50,138 nt of DNA from Terriglobia bacterium (GTDB taxonomy: Bacteria; Acidobacteriota; Terriglobia; Bryobacterales; Bryobacteraceae): the NCBI GenBank assembly GCA_020073365.1, contig JAIQFL010000029.1:1-50138 (forward strand). Reading direction: 5' to 3'. Both the position numbers and the translations under genes were made by a program. Positions 24,002-31,448 of this stretch are shown here, piece by piece. A model generated the notes under the pieces. That model searched no databases. It saw only the letters and a program-made list of their open reading frames with translations, and was not told the origin of the DNA. The first letter of the stretch is position 1. Each line of letters starts with the position of its first letter.

Positions 24002-24658
24002 ATGACGCCCATGCCGATGACCGCTTCGCCAGCCGAACAGAGAGTCCTACTGCGGAACGTCAGTTGGGAAACCTATGAACGCCTGCTCGCGGAAAGCGTG
24101 AATGCTCTCGGCACACGGTTCGCGTACGATGAAGGGAACCTGGAAATCATGGTGGTCCAGGTGGGCCACGAGGGCCCGAACCGCACACTCGCGCGGATTG
24201 CGGAGATCACGGCGGAAGAGACGGGACGCGATTTTAGAGCCTCCGGATCTACCACTTTCAAACGCCCGGACTTGGCCAAGGGCTTCGATCCGGATTCTCC
24301 TTTTACTTTCGCAATGCCGGGATGATCCGCGGCAAAGACGAAATCGATCTGGCCACCGATCCGCCACCGGAGCTGACCATCGAAGTGGATATCACCAGTT
24401 CTTCCCTCAACCGGTTCCCGATTTTTGCGGCGGTCGGCGTGGCGGAGGTCTGGCGTTATGACGGAGAGCGCGTCCAGTTCCATACCCTCGAAGGATCGGA
24501 GCGGCCAAGCCCGAGAACCCTATCGCGTGATCGAAGAGAGCCTGGTTCTGCCGCCGATGACTGCGTCGCAAGCAACCGCCTTCCTTGAACTGGATCGCCG
24601 GGAGAAAGCCACCGTCTGGCTGCGCACCGTGCGGGAATGGATTCGGGCGCGGTCCTAA
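24002..24658 (+). pseudogene. Uma2-family (DUF820) restriction-endonuclease-like protein, two frameshifts
   Basis: Uma2 proteins have a PD-(D/E)XK-like fold and unknown cellular role. The N-terminal part (LLRNVSWETYERLLAE, DEGNLEIMVVQVGHE) is in one frame from ATG 24002. Near 24290 the frame shifts by one base, and FYFRNAGMIRGKDEIDLATD (the conserved catalytic region) continues in another, with PPPELTIEVDITSSSLNRF. A second shift near 24515 moves to PYRVIEESLVLPP...KATVWLRTVREWIR in a third frame. All parts of the family are present in order, so the gene is broken, not partial. Sequencing errors could mimic this, but two breaks here and one in hicA just downstream argue for real decay. Confidence 0.8.
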
Positions 24659-24721
24659 TTGGCGGGCACTCGGAAAACTCTCGCCAGTGTCCCTGTTCCC
24701 CCAAGAGTAGAATGGAGGCAC

Positions 24722-24934
24722 ATGAGCTTCGATGATTACAAGGTCGTGCTCTATCGAAACCAACCAGACGGATGGGTGGCTGAGATCCCTTCCATCGCCG
24801 GATGCCATGCTTTGATGCCAACCCCGGAGGAGGCTTTGGCGGAACTGGCGGAAGTCTTCCGTATGGTCGTGGAGGAGTACCGCGAGAGCGGCAGACCCAT
24901 GCCTCGCGACACGACCGAAATCGTCCATGCCTAG
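24722..24934 (+). CDS. hicB: HicB-family antitoxin
   Basis: 70 aa antitoxin-type protein with the partial RNase H-like HicB fold: YKVVLYRNQPDGWVAEIPSI, the conserved GCHALMPTPEEALAELAEVF, then VVEEYRESGRPMPRD. No separate DNA-binding domain follows, as in short HicB proteins. GGAGG lies 4 bases before the ATG. The stop overlaps the hicA ATG by 8 bases, the usual coupling. HicB neutralises HicA, an mRNA interferase; since hicA is frameshifted here, the antitoxin may be a leftover. Confidence 0.85.
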   Translation: MSFDDYKVVLYRNQPDGWVAEIPSIAGCHALMPTPEEALAELAEVFRMVVEEYRESGRPMPRDTTEIVHA

Positions 24935-25135
24935 CGCCCGCGCCGGCGAGTTCCGCCGGGTGGCCAGCAGACTTGGTTTCCGGTGGGCCGCCAGACAGGA
25001 AGCCATGAGCGGTGGAAACACGAAGACGGTCGAGCCACCACCATCCCCATCCATGGTGGGCGCCAGATCGGACCACCTCTGTTCTATCGAATCTTGGAGC
25101 AACTCGGGATCGACGAGAAGACCTTTGACTTGACC
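24927..25135 (+). pseudogene. hicA: HicA mRNA-interferase toxin, frameshifted
   Basis: The start MPSARAGEFRRVASRLGFRW is in one frame; near 24985-25005 the homology moves by one base to RQTGSHERWKHEDGRATTIP, then IHGGRQIGPPLFYRILEQLG. The active-site His of the double-stranded RNA-binding-like toxin is the H in GSHERW, in the second frame. The two halves together make a normal HicA of about 70 aa. Unless programmed frameshifting occurs, no active toxin is made. Confidence 0.8.
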
Positions 25136-25402
25136 GGTTGCGGTAGCCTGCGGCGTTACGTCGGTCGCCCCCATCGCCACACCACGCGCGGCCAGGACCA
25201 AGCCCGGCTCGGAGAAACGTCCCCGGATGTGGCGAAACTGGGGCAAAACCACCAATTTCAGACCTGTAATGTTGTTGTGAAATCCAACGAGTGTTGATTC
25301 TCGACGGTTTGATTCCCTGGCAGGCCGATTGCTGACCTTACTATTTCGACCGAAATCAGGCCGGAGCCTGCGCGTTTTCACGCAGAGGCCGGTGAGGGAA
25401 GG

Positions 25403-27682
25403 ATGGGGAACATGACACTCGCCGCTACGGAAACCAAAACGGAGTACTTGCGTGCCTTGCCTGGAGACGATGTCCGCCAGATCCTGTGGCGCTTTGCCGA
25501 CCGGTACGACCTGCAAATGCTGGTGCAATCGGCGCGGGCGGTGGCGCGCGGTCCGGTAGCCCGGCTGGTGGCTCAGGGCGCCCGCAATACCCACGAATGG
25601 ACGCCGGACAAGCAGGCTCTACTGCAGGCGTTCGACGAATCGGGCATCACGGGCGTGTTCATGGACCCCGGTCAGGGCGGTTTCATCGAAGGACCCAAGA
25701 ATCTGGCCCTGGCGCTGGTGGCGTTCGAGTTGGCCTGGGTGGATGCCGGGGCGGCCACTGGCAGCCTGGCGGGCTGCCTGGCGCTTTCGCCCATCCACGA
25801 ACGCGGCACGCCGGAGCAGCGCGACTACTACATGACCCGATGCGCCCCCGCCCAGCCGGGTGAGGACCGTAAGCCTTGGCGCGGCGCTTTCTGCCTTACA
25901 GAGCCTATCCCCTACGTGGGGGTCGAGACGGGCATGCTCGGCGGAAAGGTGCGGGTATCGGAATGGCAAGACGGCCAGGAGCCCGTGCTTCAGGTGGAGA
26001 AGCGCGGCCGTTTCATCACCAACATGGGGTTCGCCAACTTTGTGACGGCGGCGGTGGAATCGGACGATCCACGCATCAAGGGAACCTGCATGGTCATCCT
26101 GGAACAGAACGACCCGGGGACCTTCGACCGCGGCACTCCTACGCGCAAACTGGTGCATCAGCTCTCCTCCACGCGCGACCCGATCTTCAACCTGCGGGTT
26201 CCCGCCAGCCGCATTATCGGCGGCTACAGTATTAAGGATGGCGTGATCGTGCCGCGCTACAGCCACGGCGAAATCATCGAGGCGGTCTTCCGGCGCACGC
26301 GTGTCACGGTGGCGATCATGACCTCGGCCAAACTGCTGAGCGCCGTGGAGCCGGTGATCCGGTACGGCCGTGGGCGGTTCCGCGGGGGATCCATCGCCAG
26401 CCCGGGCTCGCCGCGATACGAGCTGGGCCTCCAGCTCAAGCAGGATGTGGTGCACCGCCTGGTGGACGTGTGGGCGACCGGCGAAGCCAGCGCGGCTCTG
26501 GGATTCGAAGCTGCGCGCGTCTTCGACCTGCTCGATCCGCTGGAGAAACGGAAGGCGGAGATCCTGGCGGGACGGGGAATCACAGGCGGCACAGCCATGG
26601 TGAAGGCGATGCGCCCGGTGCAGAAGAGGGCGATCGTGTTTCTGCGCGAGGAAAGGGCCGACCAGGGGGTCGGGGTGCCCTCTGGGCGCGGACCGGGGGG
26701 TCCGCCCCACAATGATCCACACAATGAGGACGAAGTGCTCGTGCAGTACGCCCTGCTCGATTCCGTGGCCAATGTACTCTGCCCGGCCTCGAAATTGTGG
26801 AATACCGGACACGGCGCGCGCATGATGCGCGAGGCGGTCAGCCTGATGGGCGGCTACGGCATCACCGAAGATTGCCCCGGATTCCTGGGGCACAAGTGGA
26901 TGGATGCGCAGTTGGAAGCCACCTACGAAGGCCCCGAGGCGGTGCAGCGGCGGCAGCTCAGCGTCACCATGACGGACGACCTCTTTCTGGCGCAGTTCCA
27001 GCAGTGGATCCGCGAGATGCGGCTCATCGCCAACGACAACCCCGGCACCGGCGCCTGCGCGCTGGCCACCGCCATGCAGATGTGGCTGTGGACGCTCCAC
27101 CACCTGCAAAAAGGCACCGACGCCGATGGCGCCAAGCTGTATCAGGGCTCGCGCCAGGGGGTCACCTTCCCTCTGGCCGATGCGCTGTGCTGGCTGCTCT
27201 CTTCGCGTTGCCAAATTCTCGACCTGCTGGAGCTCCAGAAGAAGGGTCCCGAGAATCCAACGGTTGCAGAGGGTCTGCCCGGCATGCTCGCGTTCCTTAC
27301 CGACCTGTGCCATGTTCAGGCGGCCCGGTCCGCCGGCGAAGTGGGCCGCGCCTGCGCGGAGCTCGTGTTCGGCTACAACCGCCATCCCTCCTGGGAGACC
27401 GAAGGCTGCGCCACCTGCTACCAGGCCGACGACCTGGAAGCGCTGGAAAGCCTGATCCCCGGCATTGCCAGCCTGGCGCGCGGGTACACCGACGTGATCG
27501 AGAGCGACGGCTCGCACCCGCCCAAAGCCGGACCGTGCGTGCGCTTCGACGGCCTCGACCAGTTCTCGCGCCTGCGCGTGCGCATGGATGGCTGCCTCAC
27601 CGGTTCGCAACTGGCCAAGGATCGTGCCGCGGAAGCTCTGACCAAGGTCATGATTCCCGAGGCGCTGGACTACCCGCAATGA
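25403..27682 (+). CDS. Long acyl-CoA dehydrogenase-like flavoprotein carrying a palindromic-repeat insert
   Basis: 759 aa flavoenzyme of the acyl-CoA dehydrogenase superfamily. FAD/substrate region RGAFCLTEPIPYVGVETGML is near residue 165, the beta domain runs through FITNMGFANFVTAAVESDD, and the C-terminal helical domain begins VFRRTRVTVAIMTSAKLLSA with RYGRGRFRGG. A normal family member has 380-600 aa; a further C-terminal region extends this one. Residues about 418-438 (ADQGVGVPSGRGPGGPPHND) are encoded by a family S repeat, kept in frame. The catalytic base cannot be assigned with certainty by eye. ATG 25403 follows GAGGGAAGG directly; ATG 25412 is an alternative. Overlaps the next gene by ATGA, so the two are translationally coupled, suggesting direct electron transfer to it. 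Confidence 0.84.
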   Translation: MGNMTLAATETKTEYLRALPGDDVRQILWRFADRYDLQMLVQSARAVARGPVARLVAQGARNTHEWTPDKQALLQAFDESGITGVFMDPGQGGFIEGPKNLALALVAFELAWVDAGAATGSLAGCLALSPIHERGTPEQRDYYMTRCAPAQPGEDRKPWRGAFCLTEPIPYVGVETGMLGGKVRVSEWQDGQEPVLQVEKRGRFITNMGFANFVTAAVESDDPRIKGTCMVILEQNDPGTFDRGTPTRKLVHQLSSTRDPIFNLRVPASRIIGGYSIKDGVIVPRYSHGEIIEAVFRRTRVTVAIMTSAKLLSAVEPVIRYGRGRFRGGSIASPGSPRYELGLQLKQDVVHRLVDVWATGEASAALGFEAARVFDLLDPLEKRKAEILAGRGITGGTAMVKAMRPVQKRAIVFLREERADQGVGVPSGRGPGGPPHNDPHNEDEVLVQYALLDSVANVLCPASKLWNTGHGARMMREAVSLMGGYGITEDCPGFLGHKWMDAQLEATYEGPEAVQRRQLSVTMTDDLFLAQFQQWIREMRLIANDNPGTGACALATAMQMWLWTLHHLQKGTDADGAKLYQGSRQGVTFPLADALCWLLSSRCQILDLLELQKKGPENPTVAEGLPGMLAFLTDLCHVQAARSAGEVGRACAELVFGYNRHPSWETEGCATCYQADDLEALESLIPGIASLARGYTDVIESDGSHPPKAGPCVRFDGLDQFSRLRVRMDGCLTGSQLAKDRAAEALTKVMIPEALDYPQ
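26656..26716 (+). repeat. Family S palindromic repeat inside the acyl-CoA dehydrogenase gene
   Basis: GGCCGACCAGGGGGTCGG and GCGGACCGGGGGGTCCGC, then CCCACAATGATC, match the intergenic copies at 16014 and 29668. Here it is read in frame as part of the protein, with an extra spacer (TGCCCTCTGG) between the two hairpins. Confidence 0.85.
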
Positions 27683-29547
27683 GCGAAGGTCCCCGAGAGT
27701 CAGGCGCACCCGACGGAGCCCCTGACCGTCCCACGATGGACCTGGATATCGTCTGCGTGGGCTTCGGCCCCGCCACCGCCGGGTTTCTGACGGAGCTTTC
27801 GCGGCACCTCGTGAATCCCGATGGGTCGCCGGCGATCGAGAGTCCCACCAATCCGGGGCTGCCGCTCCAAGTGGCGTGCTACGAGCGCTCGGACGACATC
27901 GGATTCGGTGTTTCCGGCGTGGTAACCCGGGCGCGAGGTATCCGCGCCACGCTGCCGGACCTGAAGCCCAGCCAGATCCCCATGGCCGCTCCGGTCACTG
28001 ACGAGAAGCTGATCTATCTGCTCGATCCCGTGGGCGCCAGCCGCCGTTCGCCCCTGCTCAAGCTCGCGGACCGGGTGGTGCGCGCGTTCGGCCTCCACCG
28101 GGACTACGGCGTCGTGCTGCCCTACGTTCCACCATTTCTGCACAAGCAAGGCGGACTGGTGATGTCGCTGGGCCAGTTCATGCAGTTCATCGGCTCCGAA
28201 TTGGTGATGTCCGGAACGGTGCAGTTGTGGCCGGGGACTCCCGTCGAACAAGCGCTGATCGACGACCGGGACGACCGGGTCTGCGGCATCCGCCTCTGTG
28301 ACCAGGGTGTCGACCGCGAGGGGCATCCCGAATCCAACTACCTGCCCGGCATGGACATTCGGGCCGTCCTGACAGTGGTGGGAGACGGGCCGGTGGGGGC
28401 CGTCGGCCGGCAACTCGACCAGGAGTTCGGTCTGCCGGACGGCAATCATCACCGCGAATGGGCCGTGGGGATGAAGATCGTGGTGGATCTGCCGGAGGGC
28501 ACCAAACTAGAGCCCGGCACGGTGTTCCACACCTTCGGGTATCCCGAACCCGAGATCTTCGGCTTCTTTTACGTGCATCCGGACCGCGTGGCCACCGTCG
28601 GGATTTTCGTGCCCTCCTGGTTCCAGAGCCCCATGCGGACTTCCTACCGCTACTTGCAGCATTTCGTGCTGCACCCATATTTGTGGCGCTATCTGAGAGG
28701 CGGAAAGCTGCGGAGCTGGGGCGCAAAGTCGCTGCAGGAATCGGGCCGGCGCGGGGAGCCGATCCTGGTGGGGGAGGGCTACGCGCGCATCGGCGAAGGC
28801 TCAGGCAGCACCAACGTGCTCACCGGCTCCGGGGTGGACGAAGCCTGGACCACGGGCACGCAGCTTGCCGAGTCGGTCGTGGAGTTGCTCCAGCAAGGGG
28901 CGCCGCTCAACCGGAAAAACCTGGAGCGGACCTACGTGGCCCGTCGCAGAGCGAGTTGGGTGGAGGAGGAAGGGCGAATCGCCGAGAAGGCGCGGGACGG
29001 GTTTCACCGCGGCGTGATTCCCGGACTCGTCGGGATGGCGCTCGCGGGGCTCACCGACGGGAAGCATTGGATCGCAGGGGAGCCGCAGATCCTGCCCGGC
29101 CTCGAAGAGTATTACCGTCGCAAGATTCCGGCGGAAGAGTTGGAGCGCATCATCGCCGAGTGCAGGACTAAAGGGGTGCCATGCCATAACGCTTTGATGA
29201 CGCGTTGCGGCTGGCCAGAAATCCCGTACGACGGGCAACTCCTGGTTTCGCACCAGGACGCGCTGTTGATCGGCGGCAAGGTGCAGGCGCCGCCAGGATA
29301 CGCCGACCATGTGCGGTTCATCTATCCCGACTTCTGTGAGAGCTGCGCTTCCAAGATGTGCATCGAGATTTGCTCGGGCCAGGCCCTCACACCAGGACCG
29401 GGCGGGGTGCCCCTGTTCGATCGGGAAAAGTGCGTGCATTGCGGGGCGTGTCTGTGGAACTGCGTAGCGCCGCTCGAAGACGACCCGCTGCGAAGCAACA
29501 TCTCGTTCCGCGCGGGAGCCGGCGGGCTGCATTCCAGCGAAAATTAG
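27679..29547 (+). CDS. ETF-quinone-oxidoreductase-like flavoprotein fused to a two-cluster ferredoxin domain
   Basis: 622 aa. N-terminal FAD-binding Rossmann motif DIVCVGFGPATAGFL near residue 20 (GxGxxxxG), then a GG-reductase/ETF-QO-like body with the NVLTGSGVDEAWTTGTQLAE stretch that closes the FAD site. The C-terminus has CESCASKMCIEIC (Cys553, 556, 561, 565) and CVHCGACLWNC (Cys585, 588, 591, 595), enough for two 4Fe-4S clusters, against one in classical ETF-QO. ETF-QO passes electrons from ETF to quinone; here it is coupled by ATGA overlap to an acyl-CoA dehydrogenase and no ETF genes are adjacent, so direct or alternative acceptors are possible. Its last 164 bases recur as a fragment at 30555. 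Confidence 0.83.
   Translation: MSEGPRESGAPDGAPDRPTMDLDIVCVGFGPATAGFLTELSRHLVNPDGSPAIESPTNPGLPLQVACYERSDDIGFGVSGVVTRARGIRATLPDLKPSQIPMAAPVTDEKLIYLLDPVGASRRSPLLKLADRVVRAFGLHRDYGVVLPYVPPFLHKQGGLVMSLGQFMQFIGSELVMSGTVQLWPGTPVEQALIDDRDDRVCGIRLCDQGVDREGHPESNYLPGMDIRAVLTVVGDGPVGAVGRQLDQEFGLPDGNHHREWAVGMKIVVDLPEGTKLEPGTVFHTFGYPEPEIFGFFYVHPDRVATVGIFVPSWFQSPMRTSYRYLQHFVLHPYLWRYLRGGKLRSWGAKSLQESGRRGEPILVGEGYARIGEGSGSTNVLTGSGVDEAWTTGTQLAESVVELLQQGAPLNRKNLERTYVARRRASWVEEEGRIAEKARDGFHRGVIPGLVGMALAGLTDGKHWIAGEPQILPGLEEYYRRKIPAEELERIIAECRTKGVPCHNALMTRCGWPEIPYDGQLLVSHQDALLIGGKVQAPPGYADHVRFIYPDFCESCASKMCIEICSGQALTPGPGGVPLFDREKCVHCGACLWNCVAPLEDDPLRSNISFRAGAGGLHSSEN
29351..29514 (+). repeat. Direct repeat of the ferredoxin-domain 3' end, gene copy
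   Basis: 54 codons (KMCIEICSG... to ...NISFRA) repeated at 30555-30729 with 16 substitutions, about 90 percent identity, 12 of them silent, plus an 11-base insertion in the second copy. Confidence 0.92.
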
Positions 29548-29586
29548 TTGCCGCTTTCGTGGCGCAAGCACCCTTGAAAAACACAC

Positions 29587-29710
29587 CCAGTGGGGCGGAC
29601 CCCCTGGTCCGCGCGGGTCCCCCTGGACCCGCCGTTGCCGTTGAGTCCAAATCCGGCGCGCTGCCAACGGGCCGACGGGGGCGTCGGCCGCGGACCGGGG
29701 GGTCCGCCCC
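29587..29710. repeat. Family S palindromic repeats, inverted pair
   Basis: A minus-oriented half copy (GTGGGGCGGACCCCCTGGTCC, from 29588) and a plus-oriented full copy (29668-29710) with both hairpins. They sit just after the ETF-QO stop, upstream of the PEP-CTERM gene. Confidence 0.75.
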
Positions 29711-29838
29711 ACGACTGGCCGGCGTCCCCCCCAAACGAGAAATCCGGCTAGCCGTACTGGGAAAAAATCACTTTGGGCTTAACGATTTTCTTCATCTGCG
29801 TTAAGTCAAAACCATCTCTTTTGCAGTATGCTTGACGG

Positions 29839-30480
29839 ATGAAAACAAAACGTTCGATTTCACTCCTGGGATTGATGCTGTTATCAGCACTGTTCCTCAT
29901 GGCTTCCTCCGCACAGGCTGGTGTGATTGTCGACCAACAGAACACGTCCACTAACGCCGATTTTGAAGCCCTCGGTACCTCTCCGAGCGCGGGGCAGAGC
30001 TTCACCCCTACGCTCGCACTCATCGACTTCGCGACGTTTAACCTTGGCGTGACCGCCGCCGCCACGTACCGGGTGGACCTCTACTCCGGAGACGGATTCG
30101 GGGGTGCCGTCCTCGGTTCCTCGTCCTCGCAGGCCCTCCCTGTCATTGCCGGCTTCGGGGGCGAACAACCGGTGGAGTTCGATTTCTCCTCACAAATCGC
30201 CATCTCACCCGGCAGCGTCTTCACCTTGAGGCTCGTCGACACTTCTGCACCGGCCTCGTTGGGGATACTTTCCAGGGACTCGAGCTCCAACCCATACGCT
30301 GGCGGCGTTGAATATGTATTCGGCTTTTCTATACCCGGCAACGATCTGGTCTTCAGCGAAGGCATACATACCACCGCCACTCCAGAGCCCTCCTCCTTTG
30401 TCACGGGATTCCTGGGCCTGGGTCTGACGGCTACCGCCTGGCTCCGCCGCAAGAAAGCCAGGATCCTGATTGCTCGCTAA
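29839..30480 (+). CDS. PEP-CTERM sorting-domain protein
   Basis: 213 aa secreted protein. Sec signal peptide MKTKRSISLLGLMLLSALFL up to SAQA, a Ser/Gly-rich beta-sandwich body (QSFTPTLALIDFATFNLGVT, then YRVDLYSGDGFGGAV), and at the end the sorting signal TPEPSSFVTGFLGLGLTATA followed by WLRRKKA, i.e. a PEP motif, hydrophobic helix and basic tail. Such proteins are processed by an exosortase and usually end up in extracellular matrix or surface layers; no exosortase is in this window. The gene lies between the intact ETF-QO ferredoxin end and its duplicated fragment, and looks like cargo of that event. Confidence 0.9.
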   Translation: MKTKRSISLLGLMLLSALFLMASSAQAGVIVDQQNTSTNADFEALGTSPSAGQSFTPTLALIDFATFNLGVTAAATYRVDLYSGDGFGGAVLGSSSSQALPVIAGFGGEQPVEFDFSSQIAISPGSVFTLRLVDTSAPASLGILSRDSSSNPYAGGVEYVFGFSIPGNDLVFSEGIHTTATPEPSSFVTGFLGLGLTATAWLRRKKARILIAR

Positions 30481-30554
30481 GCCGAACGGAAGGGCACAAG
30501 GCTTCCCCATCATTGGTTCAGCATACTCAGCAACCAGGCCCTCAGTGAGTTTCA

Positions 30555-30729
30555 CCAAGATGTGCATCGAGATCTGTTCGGGCCAGGCTCTCACACCGGG
30601 ACCAGACGGGGTGCCCACGGGGTGCCCCTGTTCGATCGGGAAAAGTGTGTGCATTGCGAGGCATGTCTGCGGAACTGCGTGGCGCCGCTGGAAGACGACG
30701 CGCTGCGGAGCAACATCTCGTTTCGCGCA
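30555..30729 (+). pseudogene. Fragment of the ETF-QO-ferredoxin 3' end
   Basis: Second copy of 29351-29514. It has no start and is frameshifted by an 11-base tandem duplication (GTGCCCACGGG-type repeat near 30608-30628). The cluster-binding Cys codons are all kept (CVHCEACLRNC), and most differences are silent. It ends 14 bases from the yafQ-like stop codon on the other strand. Confidence 0.92.
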
Positions 30730-30743
30730 CCGCCAGCGGCCCT

Positions 30744-31013
30744 TCAGAACAGATCCGAATGTGTTCCGGTGCGGACGAGGTGCAGGTCGTCGCCATCGAC
30801 CTTGTAGATCAGCAGCCAATCCGGCTCGATGTGGCAGTCGCGGTAGTGTTTCCAGTCGCCCGCGAGCGGATGGTCCTTATAGCGCGGCGGCAACGGATTC
30901 CCCTCGATCAGCAGGAGGATCACCTCGCGCAACTTCGCCATATCCTTGCCGCGCTTCTGTGCGAGTTTCACATCGCGGCGGAACTGCGCCCCGCTTACCG
31001 GGTTCCGTACCGT
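30744..31013 (-). CDS. YafQ-family mRNA-interferase toxin without an ATG start
   Basis: RelE/YafQ-type toxin: QFRRDVKLAQKRGKDMAKL, PLPPRYKDHPLAGDWKHYRD, then CHIEPDWLLIYKVDGDDLHL with catalytic His and the THSDLF end. This family cuts mRNA on ribosomes and is bound by DinJ. The family's N-terminal strand (VRNPVSGAQFRRDVK) is in frame upstream of the first GTG (30971) but has no ATG or TTG; the codon where a start is expected is ACG at 31013-31011, two bases after the antitoxin stop. Either ACG is used weakly, the toxin starts at GTG and lacks 14 residues, or it is silenced by a T to C change. Coordinates assume the ACG. Confidence 0.72.
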   Translation of the reverse strand, partial: TVRNPVSGAQFRRDVKLAQKRGKDMAKLREVILLLIEGNPLPPRYKDHPLAGDWKHYRDCHIEPDWLLIYKVDGDDLHLVRTGTHSDLF

Positions 31014-31014
31014 A

Positions 31015-31269
31015 TCAGATTCCCAGGTCCTTGAACAGCGCGCCCGCGGAATTCAGACGCTTTCCATTGCCCCGGTCGGCGGCGCGCATGGCCTTCACGG
31101 TGGTCGCGTTGGGGACCTTCACTTCGAATGGCAGGGCCTTCTCCGCGGCCACACGGACCAGCAACATACGCACAGCGTCGGACACGGAAATTCCCATCCC
31201 GGCCAGTGTCTTCGCGGCCCGTTGCTTGGTCTTCTGATCCACACGAACGTGAACCATTGTGGTCGCCAT
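31015..31269 (-). CDS. RelB/DinJ-family antitoxin
   Basis: 84 aa. Ribbon-helix-helix-type antitoxin: MVHVRVDQKTKQRAAKTLAG, then MGISVSDAVRMLLVRVAAEK, which dimerises and binds operator DNA, and a C-terminal toxin-binding tail (KALPFEVKVPNATTVKAM). ATG 31269 was chosen for AGGGAG 8 bases upstream; an upstream ATG at 31290 gives a longer non-conserved start. Precedes and nearly overlaps the YafQ-like toxin, as usual for dinJ-yafQ, and would repress the pair. Confidence 0.85.
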   Translation of the reverse strand: MATTMVHVRVDQKTKQRAAKTLAGMGISVSDAVRMLLVRVAAEKALPFEVKVPNATTVKAMRAADRGNGKRLNSAGALFKDLGI

Positions 31270-31448
31270 GATTTGCTCCCTGCGATACATTGTATCTCAT
31301 GCCGCGACACGCTGAGGACTGGGAACGCGGCGGCAACGGCGCCGCGTACGAATCATTAAAGCTCCTTACTGATCAGAAAACGCCTCGCATAGATGCAACT
31401 CCGGCGCCATGTCAGACGTGATAGCCAGTAGGAGCTGGAAGCAAATCG

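Noticed and set aside
24986-25297. Read-through frame after the HicA fragment as a longer protein
   Set aside because: The residues after TFDL have no homology and arise because the frame passes the natural HicA end; not a real extension.
25619-27709. 696-codon open frame opposite the acyl-CoA dehydrogenase
   Set aside because: Shadow of a coding gene in GC-rich DNA.
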